Assembly (NCBI RefSeq): GCF_017874395.1 | Contig: NZ_JAGGLJ010000006.1 | Location: 54,079-118,078 of the forward strand | Reading direction: 5' to 3' | DNA from: Peptoniphilus stercorisuis | GTDB taxonomy: Bacteria; Bacillota; Clostridia; Tissierellales; Peptoniphilaceae | Length of the DNA stretch: 64,000 bases | In this document: positions 44,671-54,558 of the stretch, one piece after another | Position numbering within the stretch: the stretch's first letter is position 1 | Layout of the letters: each line of letters starts with the position of its first letter | Position numbers and translations under genes: made by a program | The notes under the pieces: model-generated | Databases searched by the model: none | Told to the model about the DNA's origin: nothing | Seen by the model: the letters and a program-made list of their open reading frames with translations, nothing else

Positions 44671-45807
44671 TCACTTGTTTCTAAGATGCTCTACAATGTT
44701 TTTAATTTCATTAGAAACTATGTCCACTTCCTCCATTGTATTTTCATTGTTTAATGTAAGTCTTATGCAATTTCTTGCTGACTCTTCATCTTTTCCCATA
44801 GCCAAAAGTACATGAGATGGTTCTAAACTTCCTGATGTACAAGCACTTGCACTTGATGCACAAATATCTTTTAAATCAAGAAACATTAATACTTCAGATG
44901 CCTTTATATTATCTATTGAAATATTTACATTTCCTGGAAGCCTATTATTTCTTGGTCCATTTAAATGAACTCCTTCTATTTTTAAAAGATTATTTATTAA
45001 TTCATCTCTTAACTTAATAGAATAATTTTTATTTTCTTCTAAATTTTTAACTGCATCTTCCATTGCAACTCCCATAGCTACAATATATGCAGTATTTTCT
45101 GTTCCTGCTCTTTTTTCTCTTTCTTGAGCTCCTCCATGGATTAATGGAGTTATCTTTGTACCTTCTTTTATATACAAAACTCCAATTCCCTTTGGACCAT
45201 GAATTTTATGAGCTGAAAAACTCATAAGATCTACATCAAGTTCTAAAAGATCTATTTTAATATTTCCAAGAGCTTGAACTGCATCTACATGAAATAATAT
45301 ATCATGTTTTTTTGCAATTTCTGCAATTTCTTCAATAGGTTCTATCGTTCCAACTTCATTATTTGCAAACATTACTGATATTAGAATTGTATCTTCTCTT
45401 ATAGAGTTTTCTAATTCTTTAGTGCTAATAAATCCATCTTCATCTACATTTAGATAAGTTATTTCATATCCTAAACTTTCAAGAAATTCTGTTGTGTGAA
45501 GAATTGCATGATGTTCAATTTTTGTAGTTATAATATGTTTACCCTTATTTTTATAACTATTTGCAATACCTTTTAATGCCCAATTGTCAGACTCAGAACC
45601 ACAAGATGTAAAAAATATCTCTTTAGGTTTCGCATTAAGTGCCTTTGCAATTTTTCTTCTAGAGTTTTCTATTTTTTTCTTTGAGCTTTGAGCTATTGTA
45701 TATATACTTGAAGGGTTTCCATATTCAAACTCAAGTACATTAAACATCTCATCTAAAACATTTTTAGATATTTTAGTTGTAGCTGCATTATCCATATAAA
45801 TCGTCAT
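44671..45807 (-). CDS. Cysteine desulfurase, IscS/NifS type (378 aa)
   Basis: PLP enzyme that takes sulfur from cysteine. The PLP lysine is in SFSAHKIHGPKGIG, the mobile sulfur-carrying Cys in SSASACTSGSLEPSHV, and DNAATTK opens the protein. Follows the iscR gene by 9 bases. A second desulfurase, SufS, is in the adjoining suf operon, so this copy may serve another acceptor such as tRNA thiolation. Confidence 0.92.
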   Translation of the reverse strand: MTIYMDNAATTKISKNVLDEMFNVLEFEYGNPSSIYTIAQSSKKKIENSRRKIAKALNAKPKEIFFTSCGSESDNWALKGIANSYKNKGKHIITTKIEHHAILHTTEFLESLGYEITYLNVDEDGFISTKELENSIREDTILISVMFANNEVGTIEPIEEIAEIAKKHDILFHVDAVQALGNIKIDLLELDVDLMSFSAHKIHGPKGIGVLYIKEGTKITPLIHGGAQEREKRAGTENTAYIVAMGVAMEDAVKNLEENKNYSIKLRDELINNLLKIEGVHLNGPRNNRLPGNVNISIDNIKASEVLMFLDLKDICASSASACTSGSLEPSHVLLAMGKDEESARNCIRLTLNNENTMEEVDIVSNEIKNIVEHLRNK

Positions 45808-45816
45808 TTTGCACCT

Positions 45817-46212
45817 CTACATATCTGCTAAACTCATAGAATCTAGTACTTTTTCCATTTCATTTTGAAGTTTATCTAAAATCCCTTTAGTAGCACAACT
45901 TGAACCATTTCTACACTCTGGCTTAGTGGACATACTAGCACAAGAAAGAGCCATATCTCCTTCAAGTGCTTTTAAAATCTGTCCTATTTTTATTTCATTA
46001 GGATCTCTTGTAAGTTCATACCCTCCGCCAGCACCTCTAACACTTTTAACAAGGTCATTTTTCTTAAGTTGTGTAAAAAGTTGCTCCAAGTAGGATTCAG
46101 ATAATTGTTCTAGTTTTGCAATATCACTTATTGGCATAGGACCACTACCATAATTTAGTTTTAGTCTATACATTGCCATTAAGCCATATCTGCCCTTAGT
46201 AGATAATTTCAT
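45817..46212 (-). CDS. iscR: Rrf2-family regulator, IscR-like (131 aa)
   Basis: Winged helix (LSTKGRYGLMAMYRL; ISDIAKLEQLSESYLEQLF) and three cysteines within 16 residues near the C terminus (C-x8-C-x5-C), the position of the 2Fe-2S ligands of IscR. Probably senses Fe-S status and controls the neighbouring suf-nifS genes. Located downstream of sufU with a 15-base gap. Confidence 0.88.
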   Translation of the reverse strand: MKLSTKGRYGLMAMYRLKLNYGSGPMPISDIAKLEQLSESYLEQLFTQLKKNDLVKSVRGAGGGYELTRDPNEIKIGQILKALEGDMALSCASMSTKPECRNGSSCATKGILDKLQNEMEKVLDSMSLADM

Positions 46213-46227
46213 TAAATCACCTATCCT

Positions 46228-46683
46228 TTATAAAGGAATGAAGCTACCTTCTGTATTATCTTTTTCTATCATATTCATTAAAGTATACCAAGGAAGCACT
46301 GCACATTTTACACGAGCTGGAAGATTTTGAATATTTTCAAAAACTATTGCATCTCCTAAATCTTCAAGTTCTGCTTCATCTGATATTTCACCTTTTACCA
46401 TTGCAATAAACTTCTTACATAGTAAAAGTGCCTCTTGAACTTTAAGACCTTTCACTTCATCTATCATAATTGATGTAGATGCTTGTGAAATTGCACAGCC
46501 ATGTCCTAAATAACTCATATCCTTAATTAAATCTTCTTCAACTCTAAGTTGTAATGTTATTTCATCACCACAACTTGGATTGTGACCTAATTCTTCATGA
46601 GTTGGATTTTCAAGTTCTCTTCTATTTCTTTTATTTCTACTTTGCTCAAGTATAAGCTCTGTATATATTTCATTAAGATTCAA
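46228..46683 (-). CDS. sufU: SufU zinc-dependent sulfur acceptor (151 aa)
   Basis: Takes sulfur from SufS. The three key Cys are in PSCGDEI, GHGCAISQAS and VKCAVLPW, with Asp in the first site, as in Bacillus SufU. Starts at TTG, overlapping the sufS stop by 11 bases, so translation is coupled. Confidence 0.92.
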   Translation of the reverse strand: MNLNEIYTELILEQSRNKRNRRELENPTHEELGHNPSCGDEITLQLRVEEDLIKDMSYLGHGCAISQASTSIMIDEVKGLKVQEALLLCKKFIAMVKGEISDEAELEDLGDAIVFENIQNLPARVKCAVLPWYTLMNMIEKDNTEGSFIPL

Positions 46684-47905
46684 TTCCCATTAGCCTCCTA
46701 ACATCTTCAAGATGCTCTATAAAATAATCTATTTCTTCAAATGTATTGTAAAAAGCAAATGATGCTCTACAAGAAAAGTTTATTCCAAGATTTCTGTGAA
46801 GTGGTTGTGCACAATGGTGTCCACTTCTTACTGCAATTCCATAATTATCTAAAATAGATGCTACATCATGTGGATGAGCTTCTTTAAAATTAAATGCTAA
46901 AACTGGAGATCTATGTTCATTTTTTGTTGTATAAATATCTATATATGAAAGTTTTTCCATTTTTTCATAGGCATAAGCTGTAAGAGCTGATTCATATTCA
47001 TAGATATTATCTATTCCAATTTTTTCAATATAATCTATTGCAGCAGCTAAAGATTTCGCTCCACCAACATTTTGAGTTCCTGCTTCAAATCTTGCAGGTG
47101 AGTCTAAAAATGTAGATTTATCTTCATATACATACTCAATCATATCTCCACCATATAAGAAAGGATCTATGGAGTTTAGCATTTCTTCCTTGCCATATAA
47201 TACTCCAATTCCCATAGCAGATAACATTTTATGTCCAGAAAACACTAAAAAGTCACAATCTAAATCCTTAACATCAACCTTGTGATGTGGTGCAAATTGA
47301 GCTGCATCTATAACAGTTACTACATCTTTATTTTTAGCCTTTGCCTTTTTTATAAATTCTTTTACATTTGGCATTGTACCAACTACATTTGATGCTGCAG
47401 TTATAGCTAGAAGCTTTGTATTAGATGTTAATTTATTTTCAAATTCTTCATCAGTAATTTGCATATTATCATCTAAATATAAATATTTAAGTTTTGCTCC
47501 TGTTTTTCTTGCTACAAATTGCCAAGTAACAAGATTTGAATGATGCTCTAATATTGAAATTAAGATTTCATCATTTTCTGTTAGATTATTAAGAGCCCAA
47601 GAGTATGCAACTAGATTAAGAGCTTCTGTTGCATTTCTTAAAAATACAACTTCATTAGAAGTAGCATTTATAAATTTCGCAACTTTATCCCTTGACTCTT
47701 CATATGCATCTGTCGCTTTTATAGCAAGATAATGTGCTCCTCTATGAGGATTACCATTTTCCTTTTCATAATAGTCTTTTAGTGAATCTACTACTTGAAG
47801 AGGTTTTTGAGTAGTTGCTGCATTATCAAAATAAACTAAATTTTCTTTAATATCTAAATATTTAAAATCTTTTCTAATATCTAAAACCTGTTCTTTAGAA
47901 AGCAT
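46673..47905 (-). CDS. sufS: Cysteine desulfurase SufS (410 aa)
   Basis: PLP-dependent class V aminotransferase fold. YFDNAATTQKP, the PLP lysine in FSGHKMLSAMGIGVLYG, and the active Cys in VRSGHHCAQPL are intact. Donates sulfur through SufU to the SufBCD scaffold. In the operon order sufC-B-D-S-U. Confidence 0.95.
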   Translation of the reverse strand: MLSKEQVLDIRKDFKYLDIKENLVYFDNAATTQKPLQVVDSLKDYYEKENGNPHRGAHYLAIKATDAYEESRDKVAKFINATSNEVVFLRNATEALNLVAYSWALNNLTENDEILISILEHHSNLVTWQFVARKTGAKLKYLYLDDNMQITDEEFENKLTSNTKLLAITAASNVVGTMPNVKEFIKKAKAKNKDVVTVIDAAQFAPHHKVDVKDLDCDFLVFSGHKMLSAMGIGVLYGKEEMLNSIDPFLYGGDMIEYVYEDKSTFLDSPARFEAGTQNVGGAKSLAAAIDYIEKIGIDNIYEYESALTAYAYEKMEKLSYIDIYTTKNEHRSPVLAFNFKEAHPHDVASILDNYGIAVRSGHHCAQPLHRNLGINFSCRASFAFYNTFEEIDYFIEHLEDVRRLMGIES

Positions 47906-47919
47906 TTTTTCACCAATCC

Positions 47920-48963
47920 TTAAAATTTAACAGTTTCGTGAACCATTTCCCAAATTTCTTCTTCTTTTTTGCTATCAGATAATTTATCAATAGCACTTGA
48001 AAATTTAGATTCAATAATTAAAGCCTCAGCTTCTTTTTCACTAAATCCTCTACTCATTATATAAAATAGTAAATCTTGATCTATTTTTCCTGCACTTGCT
48101 GCGTGATTTCCCTCTACATCATCTTCATGACAAAGTAGTAGTGGAACTGAAAGAGCTGTTACAGAATCATCAAGTAATACTGTATATTCTTCTTCTGAAC
48201 CCTTAGATGCACTTGATCCTTCTTTAAAGTCTAGATTTGATTTAAAGTTTTTATATGCATTGTCTTTTAATGCACCATTTACAATTACATCTGAGAAAGA
48301 TTCTTTTCCATAATGGAAAATATTATAAATCATATTAAGTTCATGCTCTTTATATCCAAAGTAAATACTATCAACTTCAAGACTTGAGTGTTTTCCAACA
48401 AGATCAGCTTGGAAGTTTGCATATAATTTTCCTGCACCTAGTTCATATTGATGCACTCTTACCTTTGCATTGTCTTTTGCATATATTGCAATTGACTCAA
48501 GAGTTGTAGTAGTATCTGCATCTCTTTGAATTACAAAAAGATCAACTTCTGAATTTTCATGTGCAAAAATTCTTATAATAGAACTTCTAAATTTAGCTTC
48601 ATCACCTTTACTTGTATAATCAAGTATAAGTCTTAAATGTGAATTTTTTTCTGCAACTAAATCATGATTGTCAAAAAGTTGAGTTTCTTCATCATCAAGT
48701 TTTAGCTCAAGTGTTTTATAGTCCTTTTTATCTTCTTCTTTTGATTCATAAAATCTATATAAATTTTCAAATTTTTCATTATATTCTACAATTTCTTTTG
48801 ATACGCCATATACCATATTATTAAATTCATTTAGTTCTCTTTTTGTGTCAGACTCTAAAGAAAAATCTTTTTTCTCAATTTCTGGAACAAATACTTCTGT
48901 ATCATTTACTTTTAGAAAGCTAAATGTTTTAAAGGTTAGGCTGTTTCCTAAAAATTTATTCAT
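47920..48963 (-). CDS. sufD: Fe-S assembly scaffold SufD (347 aa)
   Basis: Beta-helix scaffold partner of SufB. C-terminal family block (LLCHEDDVEGNHAASAGKIDQDLLFYIMSRGFSEKEA) is clear; the N-terminal part is diverged. Start at ATG 48963 after AGGAGG; longer starts would overlap sufB. Works with SufB and SufC to build and hand over clusters. Confidence 0.93.
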   Translation of the reverse strand: MNKFLGNSLTFKTFSFLKVNDTEVFVPEIEKKDFSLESDTKRELNEFNNMVYGVSKEIVEYNEKFENLYRFYESKEEDKKDYKTLELKLDDEETQLFDNHDLVAEKNSHLRLILDYTSKGDEAKFRSSIIRIFAHENSEVDLFVIQRDADTTTTLESIAIYAKDNAKVRVHQYELGAGKLYANFQADLVGKHSSLEVDSIYFGYKEHELNMIYNIFHYGKESFSDVIVNGALKDNAYKNFKSNLDFKEGSSASKGSEEEYTVLLDDSVTALSVPLLLCHEDDVEGNHAASAGKIDQDLLFYIMSRGFSEKEAEALIIESKFSSAIDKLSDSKKEEEIWEMVHETVKF

Positions 48964-48973
48964 CATATACCTC

Positions 48974-50389
48974 CTAACCAATTGATCCTTCAAGTTCTAG
49001 TCCAATTAAATTGTTCATCTCTACTGCATATTCAAGTGGAAGTTCTTTTGCAATTGGTTCTGCAAAGCCTCTTACTACCATAGCTTTAGCTTCTTCTTCT
49101 GAAATACCACGACTCATTAGATAGAATATTACCTTATCTGAAATTCTACCAATCTTTGCCTCATGTCCTAAATCTACGTTTTTATTTCTTATATCTATTA
49201 CTGGAATAGTATCAGATCTAGATTCACTATCAAGCATTAATGACTCACAGCTTACAGAACTCTTACAGTGATGAGCATTTTTAGTAACTTTTACAAGACC
49301 ACGATATACTGCAACTCCTCCACCTTTTGAAATAGATTTTGAGTTTACAGTTGAAGTTGTATATGGTGCAGCATGAATTGTCTTAGCACCAGTGTCTATA
49401 TTTTGTCCTGCTCCTGCAAAGGAAATACCAGTGTATTCACTAGATGCATGTTCTCCTACAAGAACTGATGCAGGATATAACATAGATACCTTAGATCCAA
49501 AGGATCCTGATACCCATTCGATTTTTCCATTTTTTTGTACAACTGCTCTTTTTGTATTTAGGTTGTACATATTTCTTGACCAGTTTTCAATAGTTGAATA
49601 TCTTAAAGTAGCATTTTCTCCTACAAACAACTCAACTCCACCAGCATGAAGATTTATCATATTATATTTTGGTGCAGAACATCCTTCTATAAAGTGACAA
49701 TAAGCATCTTTTTCTACAATTATTAAAGTATGCTCAAATTGTCCTGCTCCTGGAGCATTTAATCTAAAGTATGATTGAAGTGGAACATCAACCTTTACTC
49801 CTTCTGGAACATATACAAAAGATCCACCACTCCACACTGCATAGTGAAGCGCTGCATATTTGTGTAAGTTTGGAGTAATACATTTTCCAAAATATTCTTT
49901 TACAACTTCTGGATACTCTCTAACTCCTGTTTCAAAGTCTGTATATACAACACCTTGATCTAGAAGATATTTTTGAATATTGTGATACACAACCTCACTA
50001 TCATATTGAGCTCCTACACCAGATAACATTGCATTTTTTTCAGCTTCTGGAATTCCAAGTCTATCAAAAGTATCAGCAATTTCATCTGGAACTTTTTTCC
50101 AGTCATCAGTAAGATCTGCATCAGGTCTAATATAAGTTGTAATTTCGTCCATATTTACAGCTGAAATATCAGGTCCCCATACAGGATTTACCTTTTTATT
50201 ATATATTTTAAGTGCTTCTAATCTAAAATTAAGCATCCATTCTGGTTCATTTTTTTCTTCTGAAATGGCACGAACAATTTCTTCAGTAAGTCCTTGTTCA
50301 GTTTTTTTACGATATACAACTTTATCTTTTATATCATAAATACCTCTGTCCATTTCCTCTAATTGAGTTTTCTTAGTTTGCTTTGGCAA
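48974..50389 (-). CDS. sufB: Fe-S assembly scaffold SufB (471 aa)
   Basis: Complete and well conserved: AVWSGGSFVYVPEGVKVDVPLQSYFRLN, HYIEGC-like HFIEGCSAPKYN, and the C-terminal HEAKIGRISDKVIFYLMSRGISEEEA. Holds the nascent cluster. Starts at TTG with GAGGTG upstream, 1 base after sufC ends. Confidence 0.96.
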   Translation of the reverse strand: MPKQTKKTQLEEMDRGIYDIKDKVVYRKKTEQGLTEEIVRAISEEKNEPEWMLNFRLEALKIYNKKVNPVWGPDISAVNMDEITTYIRPDADLTDDWKKVPDEIADTFDRLGIPEAEKNAMLSGVGAQYDSEVVYHNIQKYLLDQGVVYTDFETGVREYPEVVKEYFGKCITPNLHKYAALHYAVWSGGSFVYVPEGVKVDVPLQSYFRLNAPGAGQFEHTLIIVEKDAYCHFIEGCSAPKYNMINLHAGGVELFVGENATLRYSTIENWSRNMYNLNTKRAVVQKNGKIEWVSGSFGSKVSMLYPASVLVGEHASSEYTGISFAGAGQNIDTGAKTIHAAPYTTSTVNSKSISKGGGVAVYRGLVKVTKNAHHCKSSVSCESLMLDSESRSDTIPVIDIRNKNVDLGHEAKIGRISDKVIFYLMSRGISEEEAKAMVVRGFAEPIAKELPLEYAVEMNNLIGLELEGSIG

Positions 50390-50390
50390 A

Positions 50391-51140
50391 TTACTTCACC
50401 TCTTCTCTAATCCAGTTAAATCCATCTTCTTCAATTTTTTCTATTAATGAAGCGTCTCCTTCTTTAACAATTTTTCCATCAATAAGAACATGAACATAAT
50501 CTGGAACTACACTTTTAACTAATTCTTTGTGGTGAGTAATAATTAAAACAGCATTATTCTCATTTACAAATCTTTCTATTCCTTGAGAAACAGTTCTTGT
50601 AGCATCTACATCAAGTCCTGAGTCAGTTTCATCAAGAATAGCAAGTTTAGGATCTAGCATAATCATTTGAAGAATTTCATTTTTCTTCTTTTCTCCACCT
50701 GAAAAACCAACATTTAAATATCTATCAGCATAAGAATGATCCATTCCTAGTTGATCCATTTCCTTTTCAAGTTCTTTTCTAAACTTTAATATTGAAACAT
50801 TTTTATCTTCAATAGAAGATTTAGCTGTTCTGATAAAGTTATCTACATTTATTCCAGATACTTCTTCTGGAGATTGGAAACTCATGAAAAGTCCTTTTCT
50901 TGCTCTTTTGTCAGTAGTAAGATCTAAAATTGATTCACCATCAAGTTTTATATCTCCTCCATTTACTTGGTAAACTGGATTATTCATAATTACATTTGCA
51001 AGAGTTGATTTACCTGAACCATTTGGTCCCATAATTACGTGAACTTCACCATAATTTATATTTAAATTTATATTGTGTAATATTTCTCTTTCTTCTATAC
51101 CTGCAGAAAGGTCTTCAATCTTTAATAATTCCTTAGCCAT
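50391..51140 (-). CDS. sufC: Fe-S assembly ATPase SufC (249 aa)
   Basis: ABC ATPase: Walker A GPNGSGKSTLANVI, signature LNVGFSGGEKKKNEILQ, Walker B LAILDETDSGLDVDA. It powers SufB-SufD. First gene of the suf operon with AGGAGG-like GGGAGG before the ATG. A likely promoter with TATAAT lies about 115 bases upstream. Confidence 0.96.
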   Translation of the reverse strand: MAKELLKIEDLSAGIEEREILHNINLNINYGEVHVIMGPNGSGKSTLANVIMNNPVYQVNGGDIKLDGESILDLTTDKRARKGLFMSFQSPEEVSGINVDNFIRTAKSSIEDKNVSILKFRKELEKEMDQLGMDHSYADRYLNVGFSGGEKKKNEILQMIMLDPKLAILDETDSGLDVDATRTVSQGIERFVNENNAVLIITHHKELVKSVVPDYVHVLIDGKIVKEGDASLIEKIEEDGFNWIREEVK

Positions 51141-51359
51141 AATTTCCTCCCATTTTCTATTATTAATATAACTATATTAAGTACTAATTTTTAATTCATA
51201 GTAAACTACTGGGAATTGAATTCGTAGTAATTCACTTAGAATTTTACCTACTTCATTATAACACATTTTAATAAAAATGCACGCGATTAATCTACATTTA
51301 TAAATATAATTAAAAAAGTAAGTAGATATTGATATCATCCAATTTATCTATAATAATTT

Positions 51360-51388
51360 TTGACAAAGAAACGTTCACAATATATAAT
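51360..51388 (+). promoter_or_regulatory. Consensus promoter of the CorC-type gene
   Basis: TTGACA (51360-51365), 17 bases, TATAAT (51383-51388), 25 bases before the start codon. The 270 bases between this gene and sufC also carry the divergent suf promoter. Confidence 0.9.
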
Positions 51389-51412
51389 TTTAATTAAGTG
51401 AGGTGCCGATAA

Positions 51413-52657
51413 ATGGAAATAAATAATTATATTTTTTTAGGACTTTCCCTAATCTTTTTATATTTTTCCTATGAATTTACACTTATGGAGAATGTATTTT
51501 TATCTCTTACATCAGGAAAAATCAAAACTCTAGAAGATGAAGATGCTTCAAATATTAATTTAATTAAAAAAATAGTACTTGATGAGAGAATTTTGTCAGT
51601 TGCATTAATTGGTGATTATTTTTCAAATTGTCTATCTTGTATTTTATTTTCAATATTTTTCTATAATACTAATGGAATACCTGGCCTTATTATTTCCTGT
51701 TTAGTATCTGTTATTATAATAATAGTCTTTGGAGAAACAGTTCCAAAAAGAATAGGACAACATAAATGGCAAAAATACGCAAATAAAAAAGCAAAAACTA
51801 TTTATAATCTTTCTGTATTCTTTAAACCAGTTATATTTATTACTGAATTTCTATCCTCTGTCTTTATAAGAATAATTGGAGGATCTGATGTGTTAAATAA
51901 GCCATCTATTACAGAAGATGATTTAATAGATGCAGTATCACTTGGAATAGAAGAAGGAATTATAAATAGAGATGAATCTTTAATCATAGAAAATGTAATA
52001 GACTTTAGAGACTCCTATGCAAAGGACATTATGACACCAAGAACAGACATCATAGCTATAAATGTAGATACACCCTATGATGAAATTGTAAAAATTATAA
52101 AAGAAGAATCTTTTTCTAGAATGCCTGTATATGATGAAGATTTAGACGATATACTTGGAATACTTAATGTAAAAGACTTAATTTCAATTCCAAAAGATGA
52201 AAGTTTGAGAAATCATATAGATTTACTTAAAACTCCATTTTTTACCTTTGAATATAAACTTATAGGTCAGCTTTTTAATGAAATGAGACATAAGAGAATT
52301 TCAGTTGCAATAGTCTCTGATGAGTATGGTGGAACTGAGGGAATGATTACAACAGAAGATTTAATAGAAAAAATTGTCGGATCTATAGCAGATGAATACG
52401 ATGAAGATGAAGATGAGGATATTATGAAAATTTCATCTCATGAATATTTAATTGATGGATCTATGAATTTAGATGAACTAAATCATGTTTTAAATTTAGA
52501 ATTAGAATCATCTGAAACAGATTCTATTGCAGGATTTATTATAGAAAATATAGATAGATTTCCTGAAGAAGATGAAGATATAATTATAGAAAACTTACAT
52601 TTTCATATTGAAAAAGCATCTAAAAATAGAATAGATAAGCTGATATTGAAATTATAA
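51413..52657 (+). CDS. CNNM/CorC-family transporter, hemolysin-like (414 aa)
   Basis: N-terminal CNNM (DUF21) membrane domain of three to four helices (ending ETVPKRIGQHKW), two CBS domains (DIMTPRTDIIAINVD; SRMPVYDEDLDDILGILNVKDL) and a CorC_HlyC domain (DEYGGTEGMITTEDLIEKIVG). Members of the family transport or regulate Mg2+ and Co2+. Not a true hemolysin. The stop codon lies inside the terminator stem. Confidence 0.9.
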   Translation: MEINNYIFLGLSLIFLYFSYEFTLMENVFLSLTSGKIKTLEDEDASNINLIKKIVLDERILSVALIGDYFSNCLSCILFSIFFYNTNGIPGLIISCLVSVIIIIVFGETVPKRIGQHKWQKYANKKAKTIYNLSVFFKPVIFITEFLSSVFIRIIGGSDVLNKPSITEDDLIDAVSLGIEEGIINRDESLIIENVIDFRDSYAKDIMTPRTDIIAINVDTPYDEIVKIIKEESFSRMPVYDEDLDDILGILNVKDLISIPKDESLRNHIDLLKTPFFTFEYKLIGQLFNEMRHKRISVAIVSDEYGGTEGMITTEDLIEKIVGSIADEYDEDEDEDIMKISSHEYLIDGSMNLDELNHVLNLELESSETDSIAGFIIENIDRFPEEDEDIIIENLHFHIEKASKNRIDKLILKL

Positions 52658-52676
52658 TCAATATCAGCTTTTTTAA
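52637..52676 (+). terminator. Terminator of the CorC-type gene
   Basis: 13-bp stem AAGCTGATATTGA / TCAATATCAGCTT with T6, including the last codons and stop of the gene. Confidence 0.88.
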
Positions 52677-52683
52677 TTTTAAA

Positions 52684-53043
52684 CTATTTTTCAATTTCTA
52701 CTAATTGTAAATCTGAATTTTTCCAACTAGCTCTTTTCCCAAGTTTCTCAACAATACTTTTTAAAATATTATCATCTTCAAAACTCTCATCAATAGGACA
52801 AACTCTTATTTCATCATCAAAGGGTATCTCATCTACCTCTTTTCCTAAATCAACTAAAGTCATAACACGGTTATTTAATTTACATATTTCCTTAAGTCCA
52901 TCAACTCTTATGTAAGTATTTTCTGTTGTTCTTGTATAAAAGAAAATTTCTCTTCCATACTTTTTTTTATAAAATTCATAATAAGCTTCACATGATAGAG
53001 AAAAAGCACCTAAGGGATTCATATCAAAAACTATTTTCTTCAT
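52684..53043 (-). CDS. Conserved-looking hypothetical protein (119 aa)
   Basis: No family recognised. Starts MKKIVFDMNPLGAFSLSCEAYYEFYKKKYGR, then an aromatic-rich strand (IFFYTRTTENTYIRVDGL), an acidic stretch with PFDDEIRVCPIDE and a basic end. Soluble, no signal peptide. Similar short proteins occur in Firmicutes and phages with no known role. Start at ATG 53043; the ribosome site (GGTGGGG) lies just upstream. The preceding 240 bases of AT-rich DNA hold only a terminator for the next gene. Confidence 0.6.
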   Translation of the reverse strand: MKKIVFDMNPLGAFSLSCEAYYEFYKKKYGREIFFYTRTTENTYIRVDGLKEICKLNNRVMTLVDLGKEVDEIPFDDEIRVCPIDESFEDDNILKSIVEKLGKRASWKNSDLQLVEIEK

Positions 53044-53224
53044 GTTCCCCACCTCGCCAAAAAATATTATATCATAACTTTATATAATGTAACATTAAAT
53101 TATATAAAACATCATATTTATCTTATATATATACAATTATATAATCATTTTACAAAATATCTACAATTAATATCTATATTTTACAAAAATAATATTTTAT
53201 AACTAAATAAACTTAATAAAAAAA

Positions 53225-53285
53225 ATACCTCTAAAGTTTAAAATCAGTAAATATACTTTCATTTAAAACTCTAAAGGTATTATAA
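53225..53285 (-). terminator. Terminator after the SLH-protein gene
   Basis: Long stem AATACCTCTAAAGTTT / AAACTCTAAAGGTATT with two wobbles and a 25-base loop, with T6 on the minus strand, just past the stop codon. Confidence 0.7.
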
Positions 53286-53290
53286 ATTTC

Positions 53291-54217
53291 TTATTTTATT
53301 GCTCTTAACATTATTATAACTGCTTCTTCTCTAGTTATGTTCTTCTTTGGATTAAACTTATTATTTTTATCTAAATTTAAAATTTGATTAGATACAAGAT
53401 TATTAACTGACTCTACTGCATATGGTGATACAGCCTTTATATCAGAAATATCTTTATTTACACTTTTAAGTTTATCTGTATTAGATAATAATCTATTTAC
53501 ACTTACTGCCATATCTTGTTTCTTTAAATTTCCCTTAGGAGCAAACTTATCCTTTGAAACTCCATTCATTAAATTTAAACTATGAGCATAAGCAACATAT
53601 TTATTATCAGTGTCTTTGAAATTATCATCTTCTATATGTGATTTTGCTATATTTGCTTTTTCAGCAGCTTTAACAATAAGTTCTGCAAATTCTTCTCTTG
53701 TAATTTCTTTTTTCATATCAGATTTTAAATCATCTGAAATAAGACCTAATTTTTGAGCTTCTAAAAGTTCATTTTCAGCCCATTTACTTGAATTTGAATA
53801 AATCCCTACAGTTCCCATAGTTACATAATTAGAAAACTCACCCTTATTATTCACATCAGAGTATCTAAGTCTTACACTATAATTATCAGGATCCTCATTT
53901 AATACACTTACAATTTCTTCTTTATTAATATTAATTTTTCCCTTACCATTTTCTTCAATTAAATCTTTAGTTATTGTCTTAGAGTTTTTACTACTCCAGT
54001 CTTTATTAGAAGACTTTACATCTAATTCAACTTTTATGTTATTTTTATTTAATGATTTTTTAAGTTCATTTGAATTCTTAAATGTAATTTCATAATTAGC
54101 ATCTTTCTTTTCTACAGAAATATTACTAGGTTTTCCAACACTAACTGTATTTGCATAGACATTTACAGAAGAAAGCGAAAATAATAATGTTAATATTAAA
54201 CTAATTTTTTTGTTCAT
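53291..54217 (-). CDS. Secreted SLH-domain surface protein (308 aa)
   Basis: Signal peptide (KKISLILTLLFSLSSVNVYA), an N-terminal Ig-like domain (VSVEKKDANYEITFKNSNELKK), then three S-layer homology domains with the Trp/Phe-Ala-xx-Glu-Leu...TREExAxxxxR pattern (KWAENELLEAQKLGLIS; TREEFAELIVKA; NITREEAVIIMLRA). SLH domains bind pyruvylated secondary wall polymer. Start ATG 54217 with GGGGTG upstream. Anchors itself non-covalently, in contrast to the LPXTG adhesin. Confidence 0.88.
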   Translation of the reverse strand: MNKKISLILTLLFSLSSVNVYANTVSVGKPSNISVEKKDANYEITFKNSNELKKSLNKNNIKVELDVKSSNKDWSSKNSKTITKDLIEENGKGKININKEEIVSVLNEDPDNYSVRLRYSDVNNKGEFSNYVTMGTVGIYSNSSKWAENELLEAQKLGLISDDLKSDMKKEITREEFAELIVKAAEKANIAKSHIEDDNFKDTDNKYVAYAHSLNLMNGVSKDKFAPKGNLKKQDMAVSVNRLLSNTDKLKSVNKDISDIKAVSPYAVESVNNLVSNQILNLDKNNKFNPKKNITREEAVIIMLRAIK

Positions 54218-54347
54218 TTTTTTCACCCCGCAGACAATTGTAACAAAAGTTACAATAAATATCTACAATGTAACCAATTTGTAATAATTATGTAAAATTT
54301 ATAAAATGTTCAAATTCATTAATTTATATTATATAATTTTTTGCAAT

Positions 54348-54376
54348 AAAAAAAACTTCCAATCGGAAGCTTTTTA
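54348..54376 (-). terminator. Terminator of yceD-rpmF
   Basis: Stem AGCTTCC / GGAAGTT with one mismatch, then T8 on the minus strand, directly after the rpmF stop. Confidence 0.75.
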
Positions 54377-54556
54377 TTAATCCATTGCTACAACTTCTTT
54401 TCCATCATAGTAACCACAGCTTGGGCATACTCTATGTGGTAATTTAGTTTCATGGCAATTAGGGCATTCAACTACAGTTGTTTTATTTAATCTATAAGAA
54501 GATGCTCTTCTTTTGTTTCTTCTTTGTTTTGAAGTTTTTCTCTTTGGTACTGCCAT
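54377..54556 (-). CDS. rpmF: Ribosomal protein L32 (59 aa)
   Basis: Reads [20 protein letters not shown] at the start, the universal L32 opening, then two CxxC zinc pairs ([14 protein letters not shown]). ATG at 54556 after GGAGG, 2 bases past the yceD stop. Part of the 50S subunit; the Cys-plus form contrasts with Cys-minus copies made under zinc limitation. Confidence 0.95.
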   Translation of the reverse strand: MAVPKRKTSKQRRNKRRASSYRLNKTTVVECPNCHETKLPHRVCPSCGYYDGKEVVAMD

Positions 54557-54558
54557 TA

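Noticed and set aside
51413..52657. True hemolysin
   Set aside because: Domain order CNNM-CBS-CBS-CorC_HlyC is that of a metal transporter family; the hemolysin label is historical.
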